Positions 9,349 through 19,063 of a stretch of DNA of 64,000 nucleotides are shown in pieces. The DNA is from Oculatella sp. LEGE 06141 (GTDB taxonomy: Bacteria > Cyanobacteriota > Cyanobacteriia > Elainellales > Elainellaceae). Numbering within the stretch: position 1 is the stretch's first letter; every line of letters starts with the position of its first letter. The stretch spans positions 124,001-188,000 of the forward strand of contig NZ_JADEWO010000005.1 in assembly GCF_015207605.1 (NCBI RefSeq), read 5' to 3'. Position numbers and translations under genes: made by a program. The notes beneath the pieces are model-generated. The model was not told the origin of the DNA and did no database searches. It saw only the letters and a list, made by a program, of their open reading frames with translations.

Positions 9349-9818
9349 TTAAGAACTTCCTGACGTCGATTCAGCACTAGTTGCGTGGCTATCCGTGCTG
9401 CCAGGACCCCGTTTCTATTAGTAAATGTTAGCATACCCGATCGCAGATGTGTGATGGGCATTGGGTTTAACCATTGAATTTCCATATTGGTTGGAGAATT
9501 CAAATGAGTAAAACTTACCAGTACCAGCAGAAAAACCCGGATTTAGACTGGTCAACCCCTGGACTGAATTAGTTAGAACCATTACGTTTAGAAGGCGTTT
9601 AGCCAGCAGGAATAAAATCGATTGAGTTGGATCGAGCATCTTGCGATCGCCCTTCCCTCAACTGCAACTAGATCCAAGTTAAGGCTACAGGGTTAACCAT
9701 TACTAAAGCGTCAAACTATTTCGTGAAATTAGAAGATTTTGAGGCTATCAAAAGGTGGAGATTGGCAAAAATGCGACTATAATTAAACTTTTGGGTAAGT
9801 CTTTACAGAGGAAACTAA
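9349..9818. promoter_or_regulatory. Gene-free leader region upstream of rpsD
   Basis: About 470 bp without a supportable gene; short frames here show no family resemblance. A TATAAT box at 9778-9783 and a ribosome binding site AGAGGAAA at 9807-9814 precede rpsD. I do not see a well-spaced -35 hexamer: TTGGCA at 9762 is only 10 bp from the box. The rest is A+T rich with no clear structure. Confidence 0.4.
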
Positions 9819-10427
9819 ATGTCGCGATATCGAGGTCCACGCCTCAGGGTTGTGCGTCGTTTGGGTGAGTTGCCGGGATTGTCGCGCAAAACTCCCAGAC
9901 GGGCCTATCCTCCAGGACAACATGGTCAAGCGCGTAAAAAGCGCTCAGAATATGCAGTTCGCTTGGAAGAGAAGCAAAAGCTGCGCTTTAATTATGGCAT
10001 CACGGAACGGCAACTGCTCCGCTATGTGCGGAAAGCTCGTCGGGCAACCGGTTCAACCGGACAAGTGTTGCTGCAATTGCTGGAAATGCGGTTAGACAAT
10101 ACCGTTTTCCGTTTGGGTATGGCTCCTACGGTTCCATCTGCCCGTCAGCTTGTGAATCACGGACATGTTACCGTTAATGGCCGCGTGGTTGATATTGCTA
10201 GCTATCAGTGCAAGCCCGGTGAAGTAATTGGAGTTCGAGACAGCGATCGCTCTCGTAAGCTAGTTGAAACCAACCTTCAATTTCCCGGTTTGGCTCACCT
10301 TCCTAGCCACTTGGAATTCGACAAGAACAAGATGGAAGGTAAGGTGAACAGCGTTGTAGAGCGTGAATGGGTTGCGCTTCAGGTCAACGAACTGCTGGTG
10401 GTTGAGTATTACTCTCGCCAAGCCTAA
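9819..10427 (+). CDS. rpsD: 30S ribosomal protein S4
   Basis: A 202-residue primary 16S rRNA binding protein of the small subunit. It starts [20 protein letters not shown], has the basic N-terminal region, the [16 protein letters not shown] segment and an S4 RNA-binding domain from about residue 93 ([20 protein letters not shown]). Length equals that of other cyanobacterial S4 proteins. As usual in cyanobacteria it stands alone rather than in the alpha operon. A strong Rho-independent terminator follows at 10497. Confidence 0.97.
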   Translation: MSRYRGPRLRVVRRLGELPGLSRKTPRRAYPPGQHGQARKKRSEYAVRLEEKQKLRFNYGITERQLLRYVRKARRATGSTGQVLLQLLEMRLDNTVFRLGMAPTVPSARQLVNHGHVTVNGRVVDIASYQCKPGEVIGVRDSDRSRKLVETNLQFPGLAHLPSHLEFDKNKMEGKVNSVVEREWVALQVNELLVVEYYSRQA

Positions 10428-10496
10428 CCTATACAGTATTTGCATTTATTACTGCTTCTAATGAGGCTGCTGAAGTGGCAGTAAAAATGATTCAAA

Positions 10497-10535
10497 CAAA
10501 CCCTCCGGCCCGTCAGTCGGAGGGTTTGTCTTTGG
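10497..10535 (+). terminator. Rho-independent terminator of rpsD
   Basis: Perfect 11-bp stem CAAACCCTCCG (10497-10507) and CGGAGGGTTTG (10518-10528) with a 10-base loop, followed by TCTTTGG. It lies 70 bp after the rpsD stop. Confidence 0.8.
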
Positions 10536-10584
10536 TTGGCGTTATACATCAGTCAGCAAAGCCTACCTCTTCTAGAGGGTGGGC

Positions 10585-10736
10585 TTAGACGTCATCAAAC
10601 GGGTTGCATTCGCCCTCCAAATCCCCAATTTTGGTAAACATTCTGCGCCGATGCGGTTCAAAGTTCCTCGGAATTGGGAGCTTACACCTGCGGTCAGCCA
10701 GAAAAGAGAGCGGTTTGAGTAACAATCAGCGCTTTT
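10585..10736. repeat. Dispersed intergenic repeat, family A, degenerate copy
   Basis: Begins TTAGACGTCATCAAACGGG and ends with AGAGCGGTTTGAGTAACAAT. The same blocks, in the same order, occur at 23007-23172. The middle resembles a decayed CCCCAATTTTGG arm. It fills the space between the rpsD terminator and the end of hisS, which otherwise holds no gene. Confidence 0.55.
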
Positions 10737-10809
10737 CGCACAAGCTCTTAAGCGGGGGGGTAAGCGTGCGACGGGGGTGGGCATGTTGCTGCCGTAACGA
10801 ATAGCTCGA

Positions 10810-12090
10810 CTAAGCCCGATGAGCAGCAATTTGCTGCCGTAACCGCTCGGCCTGATCAGATAGATCGGTTTGAGCGATCGCTTCTTGCTCCCCTGATTTG
10901 AGCCATTTTAGTTGCGCCGTTTGGTTATCTGCTTCTGTCTCGCCTACCACCAGGCAGGCGATCGCTCCGCTACGGTCGGCTCGTTTGAACTGTTTACCAA
11001 AGGCGCTACCGCTAACGTCCAGTTCTACGGCAAAGCCAAGGTGCCGCAGTTGCTGCGCCAGTTGCAGCGATTGGGCTTCGGCGCGATCGCCCTTGGAAAT
11101 CAGGTAAAAATCGAGTGCCGATGGCAATAGCGGTTGGAGCGTTTGCAGCAGCAGCGTTAGCCGTTCCAGGCCGCTAGCCCAACCCACTGCCGCTGTTGCT
11201 TCTCCGCCAAGTTCTTGCACCAATCCGTCATACCGACCACCGGCACAAACGGTCGCTTGCGCGCCTAACGCGTCGGATTGAATTTCAAAAACGGTGTGGG
11301 TGTAGTAGTCCAACCCTCTCACCAGGCGAGGATCGATGGTGTGAGCAATACCCAGATCGCTCAAAAGTTGTTGAACTCGATCGAAGCGGGTTTTGGACTC
11401 TGGACTGAGATACTGTAGCAAGTTTGGTGCATCGCACAGAATTTCTTGAGTTCGAGCCTCTTTACTGTCTAAAATTCGCAGCGGATTGCGCGTCAACCGA
11501 TCTTGAGAATCGGCATCCAATTCTGGCTTGTAGGGGGTTAAGTAGGTGACCAGAGCCTCTCGATACTGGTTGCGATCGTCCAGGTTACCAATGGAGTTGA
11601 CAGCAAACCGCAGGTCTGTCAAACCGAGCGTTTGCAATAAATCGGAGGCGATCGCAATCACTTCCGCATCGGCTCTGGGGTCAGCACTTCCCAGCACCTC
11701 AACACCTAATTGATGAAACTGACGTTGCCGCCCTTTTTGGGGACGTTCGTAGCGAAACATGGGGCCTAAGTACCAGAGGCGTTGAGGGGTACCCTGCGCC
11801 TGCAAGTGATGTTCGATAAAGGCGCGAACCACACCCGCTGTATTTTCCGGACGGAGCGTGAGTGAGCGATCGCCCCTATCCTTGAACGTATACATTTCCT
11901 TACCCACCACATCAGTGGCCTCGCCAATGCTGCGTTCAAACAGATCGGTTTGTTCAAAAATAGGGGTACGAATCTCTCGATACGCCGCTTTGCTGAAGAT
12001 GTCCCTAGCCACCGTTTCTATTTGCTGCCAGTAGCTCACCTCATCTGGCAGAATATCCCGTGTTCCTCGTAGCGCCTGAATTCTGCTCAT
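10810..12090 (-). CDS. hisS: Histidyl-tRNA synthetase
   Basis: Class II aminoacyl-tRNA synthetase charging tRNA-His, 426 residues from the ATG at 12090 (MSRIQALRGTRDILPDE); an ATG six codons earlier is also possible. Motif 2 is in the WYLGPMFRYERPQKGRQRQF region, the histidine-specific signature GLDYYTHTVFEI is present, and motif 3 lies in the GGEATAAVGWASGLERL segment. A C-terminal anticodon-binding domain occupies the last about 95 residues. Length is normal and the frame is clean. Confidence 0.96.
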   Translation of the reverse strand: MSRIQALRGTRDILPDEVSYWQQIETVARDIFSKAAYREIRTPIFEQTDLFERSIGEATDVVGKEMYTFKDRGDRSLTLRPENTAGVVRAFIEHHLQAQGTPQRLWYLGPMFRYERPQKGRQRQFHQLGVEVLGSADPRADAEVIAIASDLLQTLGLTDLRFAVNSIGNLDDRNQYREALVTYLTPYKPELDADSQDRLTRNPLRILDSKEARTQEILCDAPNLLQYLSPESKTRFDRVQQLLSDLGIAHTIDPRLVRGLDYYTHTVFEIQSDALGAQATVCAGGRYDGLVQELGGEATAAVGWASGLERLTLLLQTLQPLLPSALDFYLISKGDRAEAQSLQLAQQLRHLGFAVELDVSGSAFGKQFKRADRSGAIACLVVGETEADNQTAQLKWLKSGEQEAIAQTDLSDQAERLRQQIAAHRA

Positions 12091-12143
12091 GCAATAGAGA
12101 TGACTCACTCAACAAAATATCGACTGCTGTTGGAGATCCGTTG

Positions 12144-12476
12144 TTACGGTCTCTCTGTTTTCGTCTCAGTTGTCTGCGATCGCGGATTGACGGCATTCCA
12201 CGCACCGTACCGATCGCTATAGTATTCCAGGATTTGCGCTACTCGTTGTTGAGCGGCGGCATTGGCTGTGGCTGTGTATTGAATCCACAGGCTGCCAACT
12301 TGACTTTGGTGATAGTCAAACTGGTGCGACGTTTGCGGCAACAACCCGGCATCAACTCCGGTTACCTGCCGCAAATGAGCGGCAACCTCTCGGTAGACGG
12401 CTAGCGGCAAACCAACGCAGTAAAGTTGATATCGGGACGGAGATGCTTCAGCCGTTTGGACGGCGCGATCGCTCAT
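12144..12476 (-). CDS. Hypothetical protein upstream of hisS
   Basis: A 110-residue protein read from the ATG at 12476 (MSDRAVQTAEASPSRYQ); an ATG eight codons earlier is also in frame. It has no signal peptide or membrane segment. The core (LYCVGLPLAVYREVAAHLRQ, then VGSLWIQYT and AQQRVAQILEYYSDRYG) predicts an alpha/beta fold, and the sequence composition is that of a real protein. I do not recognise a family. It lies 54 bp upstream of hisS on the same strand and may share its transcript. Confidence 0.6.
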   Translation of the reverse strand: MSDRAVQTAEASPSRYQLYCVGLPLAVYREVAAHLRQVTGVDAGLLPQTSHQFDYHQSQVGSLWIQYTATANAAAQQRVAQILEYYSDRYGAWNAVNPRSQTTETKTERP

Positions 12477-12541
12477 AACTGAAAACCTGCTCAGCAACAA
12501 AGGGATAGCAACACAGCTCGGCCTCTATCGTGATCATGCCA

Positions 12542-12817
12542 CTAAGAGATGATGTCGTCGCTAGAAATGGGTAACGTACAGCAATTGACATCGTTCAGAC
12601 ACACTTTACCCCATTGCAGCGCCCAACGTACAAGCGCAACCCGGTTCCCCGTCGCCGTTTTAGTCAGAATGTTACTGATATGGTTATCAACCGTACGTTT
12701 GCTAATTTCTAATTTTTCTGCAATCTCCTGGTTGGTCAAGCCAGCCGCCACTAATTCTACAATTTGCAGTTCTCTATCTGAGAGAACGCCGGGGGTCTGA
12801 GACTCGCCGCCAGTCAT
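12542..12817 (-). CDS. Small LuxR-type regulator, PedR-like
   Basis: A 91-residue protein from the ATG at 12817 (MTGGESQTPGVLSDRELQ). Almost the whole length is a LuxR/FixJ helix-turn-helix: LSDRELQIVELVAAGLTN, then EIAEKLEISKRTVDNHISNI. No receiver domain is present. The size, the N-terminal TGGE and the C-terminal Cys pair (VNCCT) agree with PedR, a cyanobacterial regulator that senses photosynthetic electron transport through thioredoxin. That identity is from memory of the family. An upstream in-frame ATG at 12907 would add 30 residues that do not look conserved. Confidence 0.75.
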   Translation of the reverse strand: MTGGESQTPGVLSDRELQIVELVAAGLTNQEIAEKLEISKRTVDNHISNILTKTATGNRVALVRWALQWGKVCLNDVNCCTLPISSDDIIS

Positions 12818-13090
12818 AACGTTTTTTACCCATGTATATCTACCTATTCCTACCTTCAATTTTAAGGGCTGGTTCGCCAAAATGCCGCTCAATACCGCCA
12901 TTTTCATTATTTCGAGGCATCGCCAGCCTGGTGGTATTGTTTGCGGGTGAAATGCTAAGTTGCTAATGTCAGGCTTTAAAGTCCAGATTCTTCAATGATC
13001 CCAGTGATCCCGCAGAGGGTTTGGGGCAACCACCTGGTCTGACGCTTTGATATTGATAATGAATATAGAGATGTTTTAATTCTTGCTCCT

Positions 13091-14083
13091 ATGCCATTTA
13101 TTCATGTTCCAAAACCTTGGCAGTTGCCAGAGCGAGACGTCACACCTGAGGCTTATTTTCTAAATCGCCGCCGGTTTGTTAAGGGATTAGTGGGTGCTGG
13201 AATGATAGGCTCTTTTGTGCCGCTGCTGGGGTGTCAACAGCAGCAAGCCTCGGCTGAGGCAGCGCTAGCCAACACCAACCAATTAAACGCCTCCAGCAAC
13301 CCCAACTTTGTAGAGGTCGATCGCCCTCAAACCAATGAGCTATTGGCGGCTACCTACAATAATTTCTACGAGTTTGGTGGTTCCAAATCCATCTGGCAAA
13401 ACGCTCAGGCATTACCAACAGACAACTGGCAAGTCGAGGTAACGGGGTTAGTCAACAAGCCTCGCCTGTTTACCCAAGACGATTTGCTAAGTACCTTTCC
13501 GCTGGAGGAACGGATCTATCGCTTCCGCTGTGTGGAAGCATGGGCGATGGTTGTTCCCTGGCTGGGTTTTCCCATGAGAGCGTTAGTAGAAGCCGTTGAA
13601 CCAACCGCGCAAGCCAAGTTTGTGCAATTTACGTCCTACTACAACCCTGAGGTTACAAAAGGCCCCGACTTTCATCTGGGCGGTCTTCCCTGGCCGTATA
13701 CCGAAGGACTGCGGCTGGATGAAATGACCAATGAGCTGGCCTTCTTTGCTGTTGGCATTTATGGTCATACGCTTCCAAAGCAGCACGGTGCGCCAATTCG
13801 TATGGTGGTGCCGTGGAAGTATGGTTTTAAGGGGGCAAAATCAATTGTCAAGATTGAGTTCACCAACACCCAACCCAGTACCTATTGGAACACTATTAGT
13901 CCCAATGAGTACAAATTTGAAGCCAATGTTGAACCCGATGTGCCCCATCCCCGCTGGTCACAGGCCAAAGAACGGTTGATTGGCGCAGGTTCAAAGTTTT
14001 CGTGGGAAGAGCGCCCGACTTTGCTATACAACGGTTACGGCGAATACGTTGCTCAACTGTATGATCGGCCTAATCAAGTCTGA
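13091..14083 (+). CDS. msrP: Protein-methionine-sulfoxide reductase catalytic subunit (YedY-type)
   Basis: A 330-residue molybdenum enzyme that repairs oxidised methionines in periplasmic proteins. A twin-arginine signal is visible (NRRRFVKG at residues 25-32, then a hydrophobic stretch to residue 48). The molybdopterin-binding sulfite-oxidase fold follows, with the Mo-ligand Cys at about 147 in YRFRCVEAWAMVVPW and the conserved GLPWPYTEGLRLDEA-like segment and VPWKYGFKGAKSIV. The usual haem membrane partner MsrQ is not next to it; the next gene is a convergent kinase. Length is typical. Confidence 0.93.
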   Translation: MPFIHVPKPWQLPERDVTPEAYFLNRRRFVKGLVGAGMIGSFVPLLGCQQQQASAEAALANTNQLNASSNPNFVEVDRPQTNELLAATYNNFYEFGGSKSIWQNAQALPTDNWQVEVTGLVNKPRLFTQDDLLSTFPLEERIYRFRCVEAWAMVVPWLGFPMRALVEAVEPTAQAKFVQFTSYYNPEVTKGPDFHLGGLPWPYTEGLRLDEMTNELAFFAVGIYGHTLPKQHGAPIRMVVPWKYGFKGAKSIVKIEFTNTQPSTYWNTISPNEYKFEANVEPDVPHPRWSQAKERLIGAGSKFSWEERPTLLYNGYGEYVAQLYDRPNQV

Positions 14084-14131
14084 GGGGCATAACGCGAGCA
14101 GCCAATATAGGATGCAGCCAATATAAGATGC

Positions 14132-16336
14132 CTATTTGGGTTGCAGAAGCGCTCTAACGTTGGATGTAACGTCATCCAACGCTAAGGGTTTGCTCATATA
14201 GGCATTCGCTCCAGCTTCGAAGCAACGCTCGCGATCGCCCGCCATTGCCATTGCCGTCACTGCAATTACGGGAACCCGCTGCCAAAGTGGATGAGCTTTG
14301 AGCTGTCGTATGAGTTCAAAACCATCAATGCCAGGTAATTGAATATCCATCAAGATCAGATCGGGTAACGTCTGGTTGGTGAGCAACGGGGAATCGATCG
14401 CGTCCTGCATACGGTTGCCGTCACTAATGAGTTCAACCCCGTATCCTTCTAGTTCCAGCAGTTCGGTCAAAAGCACCTGGTTGTAGGGCTGATCCTCAAC
14501 AATCAAAATTCGCTGGGTTCCGGTTGCGGACACTGTCTCAGGTGCCCCTGTCACTGGCGGCGGGGTCAGGGAAGTGACGCTACTAGCAGAAAGTTCCCGC
14601 CGCTGCTCGGTGAGCGGTAGCCAGATGCGAAAAGCGCTACCCTGCCCCAGAAGAGACTGAAACGATGTCGTACCACCGTGCAGTTCAGCCAGTCGTTTCG
14701 TCAATGCCAACCCTAAACCGCTGCCCTCGTGGCGACGCGTCAGGGATGCATCCAGTTGCTGAAAGGGTTGAAATAACAGGTGCCATTTCTCTTCAGGAAT
14801 ACCAATGCCCGAATCCATAACTTCAAAGCATATGTAGGGCGTGCTGGAATGAATAGGGCTATGATCTGGGCGCTGTTCCTGCATCAACTGGTTGCCGTAG
14901 GCGAGTTTGCAGGTGAGCTTAATGCTGCCTGTTTCGGGCGTAAATTTGACCGCATTCGACAACAGATTGACGAGCATTTGGAGGACTCGCCGTTCGTCTA
15001 ACATTGCTTCTTGAATGCGATAGTCTAGTTCCAGGGTTAGCCCCAACCGCTTTTTCTCGGCACGCGGTTGAATCATTCGCAGACATTCACGGCAGAGGTC
15101 TTGAACGGATACGGGCTGTAATTCTAGCTCGGCTTTCCCGGCTTCTACTTTAGATAGGTCGAGAATGTCGTTGATTAATGACAGCAGATGTTGACCGCTG
15201 CGTTCGATCGCTTGAATTTGAGTCATCTGGCGATCGCTCAATTGGTTATCTGTCTGTCGCTGCAACAAATCAGAAAAACCCAGAATGCTGTTAAGCGGCG
15301 TTCGCAATTCGTGCGACATGGAGGCCAGAAATTCAGATTTCATGCGAGAAGCGTGTTCCAGGTCGGTGTTAATTCGCTGAAGCCGTTCCTGGGACTGCAC
15401 CCGTTCGATCGCCACGCCCAGGGTGCGGCAGGCGGCCAGTAGCATGTCTTGCTGGGGAGCCTCTTGCAGTTTACGCAGCGTCCGAGATTCTAGAGTTAAA
15501 ACGCCAATAATTTTGCCATCTCCAGAGGGAATCGGAAAAATTCCGAGTTGCCCAATGTGGGGGTGACGAAAAGCAGGCACTCCATCAGGATTCATAGCAT
15601 AGTGTTCCACAAACATGGGTTCACCCGTTTCCACCACTTTCCACAGCAACCCTTGCCCGTAGGGAATGCCCTGCTGCAAAGCAACGTGCATCTCAGCAGA
15701 AATTGGTTCACCATACGTGGCGATGAATTGGGCAGAGACATAGTTCGTTAGCAGGGTAGCGCGGCGATCGGAGCCGTCTCCTTTGATAACCTTGACATCG
15801 CCAAATGCAGAACTCATCGCTTGAACCAAATAGCTCAAAGCAAATTTGCAAATATCATACAAATCTGCCGAGGTTTGCAGGTGCTCTGTTAACCCTAATA
15901 GAAACGTCAGTCGCCGCATTTCCTCGTTCAGGTTTGCCTGCGCCTGCTGCTGAATGGTGACATCGCGAAAGTTGAATAGCTGCCCACCTTCCGACGTTAG
16001 CGTTGTATAAATTTGCAAGCAAACGCCGTTCTCTTGCGTCAACGAAAAGACAGTGTTGCCACCCTCGGCCTGGGTAACCGCTTGATGAAATTCTATGAGC
16101 TGCTGAGGCGACCAGTAACCCCGTGCCACCAGTTCCGCAAACACCTCCTGATCACAGGGTTGTTCTCGGAGCCATTGAGTAGATAGGCTCCACATTTGCG
16201 CCAATTTTTGGTTAAACAGGACTAACTGGCGATCGCGATTAAACAGAGCAATAGCATTATCAACTTGATCTAAAATCAAGGATTGCTCTGCTTGAAATTG
16301 TTGCAGGCGGATAGCAATCTGTTCGGCTGAATTCAT
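14132..16336 (-). CDS. Hybrid histidine kinase (PAS-GAF-HisKA-HATPase-receiver)
   Basis: About 734 residues from the ATG at 16336; the frame is open to 16429 and that start would add a hydrophobic N-terminal segment, so a membrane anchor cannot be excluded. Order: a PAS-like domain (ALFNRDRQLVLFNQKLA), a GAF-like domain in the middle, HisKA with the phospho-accepting His in [20 protein letters not shown], an ATPase with N box (LVNLLSNAVKFT), G1 (DSGIGI) and G2 (GSGLGLAL), and a C-terminal receiver with the phospho-Asp in ILMDIQLPGIDG. It likely senses a cytoplasmic signal. It is convergent with msrP and has no evident partner regulator nearby. Confidence 0.9.
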   Translation of the reverse strand: MNSAEQIAIRLQQFQAEQSLILDQVDNAIALFNRDRQLVLFNQKLAQMWSLSTQWLREQPCDQEVFAELVARGYWSPQQLIEFHQAVTQAEGGNTVFSLTQENGVCLQIYTTLTSEGGQLFNFRDVTIQQQAQANLNEEMRRLTFLLGLTEHLQTSADLYDICKFALSYLVQAMSSAFGDVKVIKGDGSDRRATLLTNYVSAQFIATYGEPISAEMHVALQQGIPYGQGLLWKVVETGEPMFVEHYAMNPDGVPAFRHPHIGQLGIFPIPSGDGKIIGVLTLESRTLRKLQEAPQQDMLLAACRTLGVAIERVQSQERLQRINTDLEHASRMKSEFLASMSHELRTPLNSILGFSDLLQRQTDNQLSDRQMTQIQAIERSGQHLLSLINDILDLSKVEAGKAELELQPVSVQDLCRECLRMIQPRAEKKRLGLTLELDYRIQEAMLDERRVLQMLVNLLSNAVKFTPETGSIKLTCKLAYGNQLMQEQRPDHSPIHSSTPYICFEVMDSGIGIPEEKWHLLFQPFQQLDASLTRRHEGSGLGLALTKRLAELHGGTTSFQSLLGQGSAFRIWLPLTEQRRELSASSVTSLTPPPVTGAPETVSATGTQRILIVEDQPYNQVLLTELLELEGYGVELISDGNRMQDAIDSPLLTNQTLPDLILMDIQLPGIDGFELIRQLKAHPLWQRVPVIAVTAMAMAGDRERCFEAGANAYMSKPLALDDVTSNVRALLQPK

Positions 16337-16614
16337 GCTGTCAGACGTCAAGGCCGTAATAAGTTTAAATTCTGAGGACAAAATATAAAGAACTATAATC
16401 AGTAAGGAGATTATTGACCACCCTACCATCTAGTTTTGAGACGGAAAATAGACTTCACCGTTTTATTTAGAGACTTTCTAGAGACTTTAAAGTTGGATTG
16501 AGACTGAGAGAGTTTAGAGATGCAGAGGGTTAGGTTGCTCGGCTGTGTCGCGGTTACTTTAAAGCAGCGCACACTTTAAAGGCTTTTAATGGTAGGGTTC
16601 CCTACAGACTCAAA

Positions 16615-17130
16615 ATGGTTTCGATTCAATCCACATTTTTTCCCATCGCTTCTGGCGCACTGTTAACCGTTGTTCTCACCAGTTGCACGACCGTAACCAC
16701 AACCCAGTATGAAGCTACGGCGCTAACATCCTACGTTTGGCAGGTCGAGTATGCAACCGATCCGGCCAACTTTCGCCGCAGACGTACCGAAGAGTTTGCA
16801 TCCACCTCCCTTGCCATAACCAATGGGCAACGGCCAGACGACGCGGTGACTGGGCCAGACGATCGCGGCTTGTGGTTTCCGGCGTTGCCACCCCGGCCAA
16901 CGGTGGATGAGTTAGAAGCACGGCAACGCCCAATGGAAGAAATTGGTACCCCAGAACTGCTGACGCGAGTAGAGTACCAACTTACGTTTCAGGAGGGGGG
17001 CGACACCAAGACCCTCTCAACTGACTATTCTGTATATCGACAGGCCGTTAAAGCCTATGCCGACGGCGCGGCGTTAGAGCTAACGCTAGGGCCGGGTGAA
17101 ACATCGGTAGAAACAGCAACGCCTAGATAA
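16615..17130 (+). CDS. Putative lipoprotein of unknown function
   Basis: A 171-residue protein with an N-terminal hydrophobic stretch and a lipobox-like end (VVLTSC, Cys24), so it is probably lipid-anchored on the periplasmic side. The rest (TSYVWQVEYATDPANFRRRR and later a beta-rich EYQLTFQEGGDTKTL) has no family I know. The start at 16615 overlaps no other gene and follows a short leader. Confidence 0.6.
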   Translation: MVSIQSTFFPIASGALLTVVLTSCTTVTTTQYEATALTSYVWQVEYATDPANFRRRRTEEFASTSLAITNGQRPDDAVTGPDDRGLWFPALPPRPTVDELEARQRPMEEIGTPELLTRVEYQLTFQEGGDTKTLSTDYSVYRQAVKAYADGAALELTLGPGETSVETATPR

Positions 17131-17486
17131 CCCGCTAGAACCAAATTCACCTTTGAGCGCAGAACGCAGCACTAACGTTCATCGGTTGCGACCCGGAGTT
17201 CTGCCGCCATCATTACTGCCGCCGTGGGGACGCGAATTTCCTGGATCGTAGCCTTAGGCACCGTTGCCGATTCCCTGATTGCAGTGGCGTCAATTGACCC
17301 ATTGCCCAGCGCAGCCAATTTTAGTGCCGTATAGTTTAACTGGTTTGCTGATTAGCGACAGCAACCACTTCTCTCAATCTAATTGTCTCTAGTCACCTGG
17401 GGTAGCACCTGCCTATCCATATCACCCCGACTGGGGCATGAGGTCAGTCCAAAATTCAAAATTGTTGATATTTCTACCGTTCAGCC
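17131..17486. other. Gene-free stretch before the MAPEG gene
   Basis: About 350 bp. A short plus-strand frame ending with the stop near 17335 reads as hydrophobic Ala/Val-rich residues (AAVGTRISWIVALGTVADS) but has no start codon and no recognisable family. It could be the tail of a decayed membrane protein gene. No clear terminator or repeat. Confidence 0.3.
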
Positions 17487-17906
17487 ATGTTTCTAGCCTC
17501 TCTTTCGGTTCCCAGCACGCTCCTGATCTGCATTGCGATCGCCGCTGTGTTAGTCTACGTTCCCTTCCTGTTGGTGGGTTATGCCCGGTTGCAAGTTGGG
17601 TATGACACGTCCGCACCACGAACCATGTTGGATAAACTGCCTGCCTATGCTCAACGAGCGACCTGGGCACACCAAAATTCATTTGAAGCATTTTCTCTGT
17701 TTGCAGCGGCAGCTCTGATGGCTTATGTCACCGGGCAAAATACAGTCTATGCAGTTATTGCAGCGATCGCCCATGTAACGGCGCGACTGTTCTATTCTGT
17801 GTTTTATATCCTCAACGTGCCCATTTTGCGATCGTTAATGTTTGCGATTGGTTCATTAGGAACGGCAACGCTGATGGCACTCAGCCTAGTCTTTGGCGGC
17901 AGGTAA
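17487..17906 (+). CDS. MAPEG family membrane protein
   Basis: A 139-residue protein with four hydrophobic segments: residues 9-31, about 65-85, 84-105 and 112-136. The segment RATWAHQNSFEAFSLFAA carries the MAPEG signature (R..RA..AH.N..E), as does the C-terminal ARLFYSVFYI. MAPEG proteins include glutathione-dependent membrane enzymes; the substrate here is unknown. Cell membrane. The frame is clean and the length typical. Confidence 0.85.
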   Translation: MFLASLSVPSTLLICIAIAAVLVYVPFLLVGYARLQVGYDTSAPRTMLDKLPAYAQRATWAHQNSFEAFSLFAAAALMAYVTGQNTVYAVIAAIAHVTARLFYSVFYILNVPILRSLMFAIGSLGTATLMALSLVFGGR

Positions 17907-18037
17907 GATCAAGTTTGGATTTTGAGCGGTTAGGGTTAGCATCAAGTCAGTTCTGCCAGCAAAACGCCAGCAAAACGATAGACTGGGAAATGGCTGTTTA
18001 AGCACTGATGTTTATAGTCCACTGGTTTAGTTAGCTC

Positions 18038-18529
18038 ATGGCTTCCACCTATTCCTTTGATGTAGTCAGCGATTTTGATCGGCAAGAGTTAGTCAATGCG
18101 GTTGATCAAACCGTTCGGGAAATTAAATCCCGCTATGACCTCAAGGATACAAACACCACTCTGGATTTGGGCGAAGAGGCGATCGTTGTCAATACCAATA
18201 GTGAGTTTACGCTAGACGCAATTCATACCGTTTTGCAGACTAAGGCGGCCAAGCGCAATCTGTCGCTCAAGATTTTTGACTATGGGAAAATCGAGTCTGC
18301 TAGCGGTAACCGCGTCCGTCAAGAGATCAAACTGCGTAAAGGTATCAGTTCAGAGCTTGGCAAGCAGATTTCAAAGCTGATTCGAGATGAGTTTAAGAAA
18401 GTTCAAGCGTCCATTCAGGGAGATACGGTGCGAATTTCAGCGAAGTCTAAAGACGAATTGCAGGACATCATCCAGCGCTTGAAGCAGGAAGAATTGCCAG
18501 TGGCGCTTCAGTTTACGAACTATCGCTAA
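18038..18529 (+). CDS. YajQ family nucleotide-binding protein
   Basis: A 163-residue protein starting [20 protein letters not shown], the usual start of the family. It has the two-ferredoxin-fold layout with [12 protein letters not shown] and the C-terminal [18 protein letters not shown]. Members bind cyclic di-GMP or nucleotides in other bacteria; whether this one does cannot be read from the sequence. Cytoplasmic. Confidence 0.93.
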   Translation: MASTYSFDVVSDFDRQELVNAVDQTVREIKSRYDLKDTNTTLDLGEEAIVVNTNSEFTLDAIHTVLQTKAAKRNLSLKIFDYGKIESASGNRVRQEIKLRKGISSELGKQISKLIRDEFKKVQASIQGDTVRISAKSKDELQDIIQRLKQEELPVALQFTNYR

Positions 18530-19063
18530 ACCCAGGGTGCCAGGAACGAGTGCGCTAAAAGGGAAGGCGCTATTCTCGATTGCATCGTATCAATGATCGG
18601 CCAATGCGATCGCCTGTTTCAAGCAGACAGGCGAAAACAGCCTGTATCGTCCTGCAATTGGTATGAGGATAGGCGATCGCGATTGTTGCAAATCTTTGCT
18701 ATCCCTTAAAAGAGCGATCGCGGTATGAATTTAACGATTTGTGCTGCAAACGAGTTGGAACAATTCACCCACCAATGCCAGGATTTCACTTGGGAAAGCG
18801 CTCAATCAGTGGCATGATATTCAATTAGAACAGCTCAATCCTAACCGTCAGCATGTAGCTATCAATGGGTTTACAAGTCTGACTTATCCAGTCTGATGAT
18901 GAATCCAATCGATCGATTCACTCCAGACGGTCAAGTTGCGATCAGCGCCTTGTTTTAATGCAAATTTATCAAAAACCAGATGCCGATCGGCGACGAGAGT
19001 TTTAGCGATTGAGCCAAGCTGTGTTGAACTTCCGATCACCGAGCGACGTTAAGAAGGAGAACC
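18530..19063. other. Gene-free stretch upstream of psbV
   Basis: About 530 bp. It holds a 7-bp hairpin CGCCTGT (18611-18617) with ACAGGCG (18627-18633) and several HIP1 sites, and a 30-codon frame at 18724 that I do not recognise. The psbV promoter must lie in the right-hand part; the ribosome binding site AAGGAG is at 19055-19060. Confidence 0.4.

Noticed and set aside
9418-9639. 73-codon frame upstream of rpsD on the minus strand
   Set aside because: Low-complexity reading of A+T-rich DNA with no start context.
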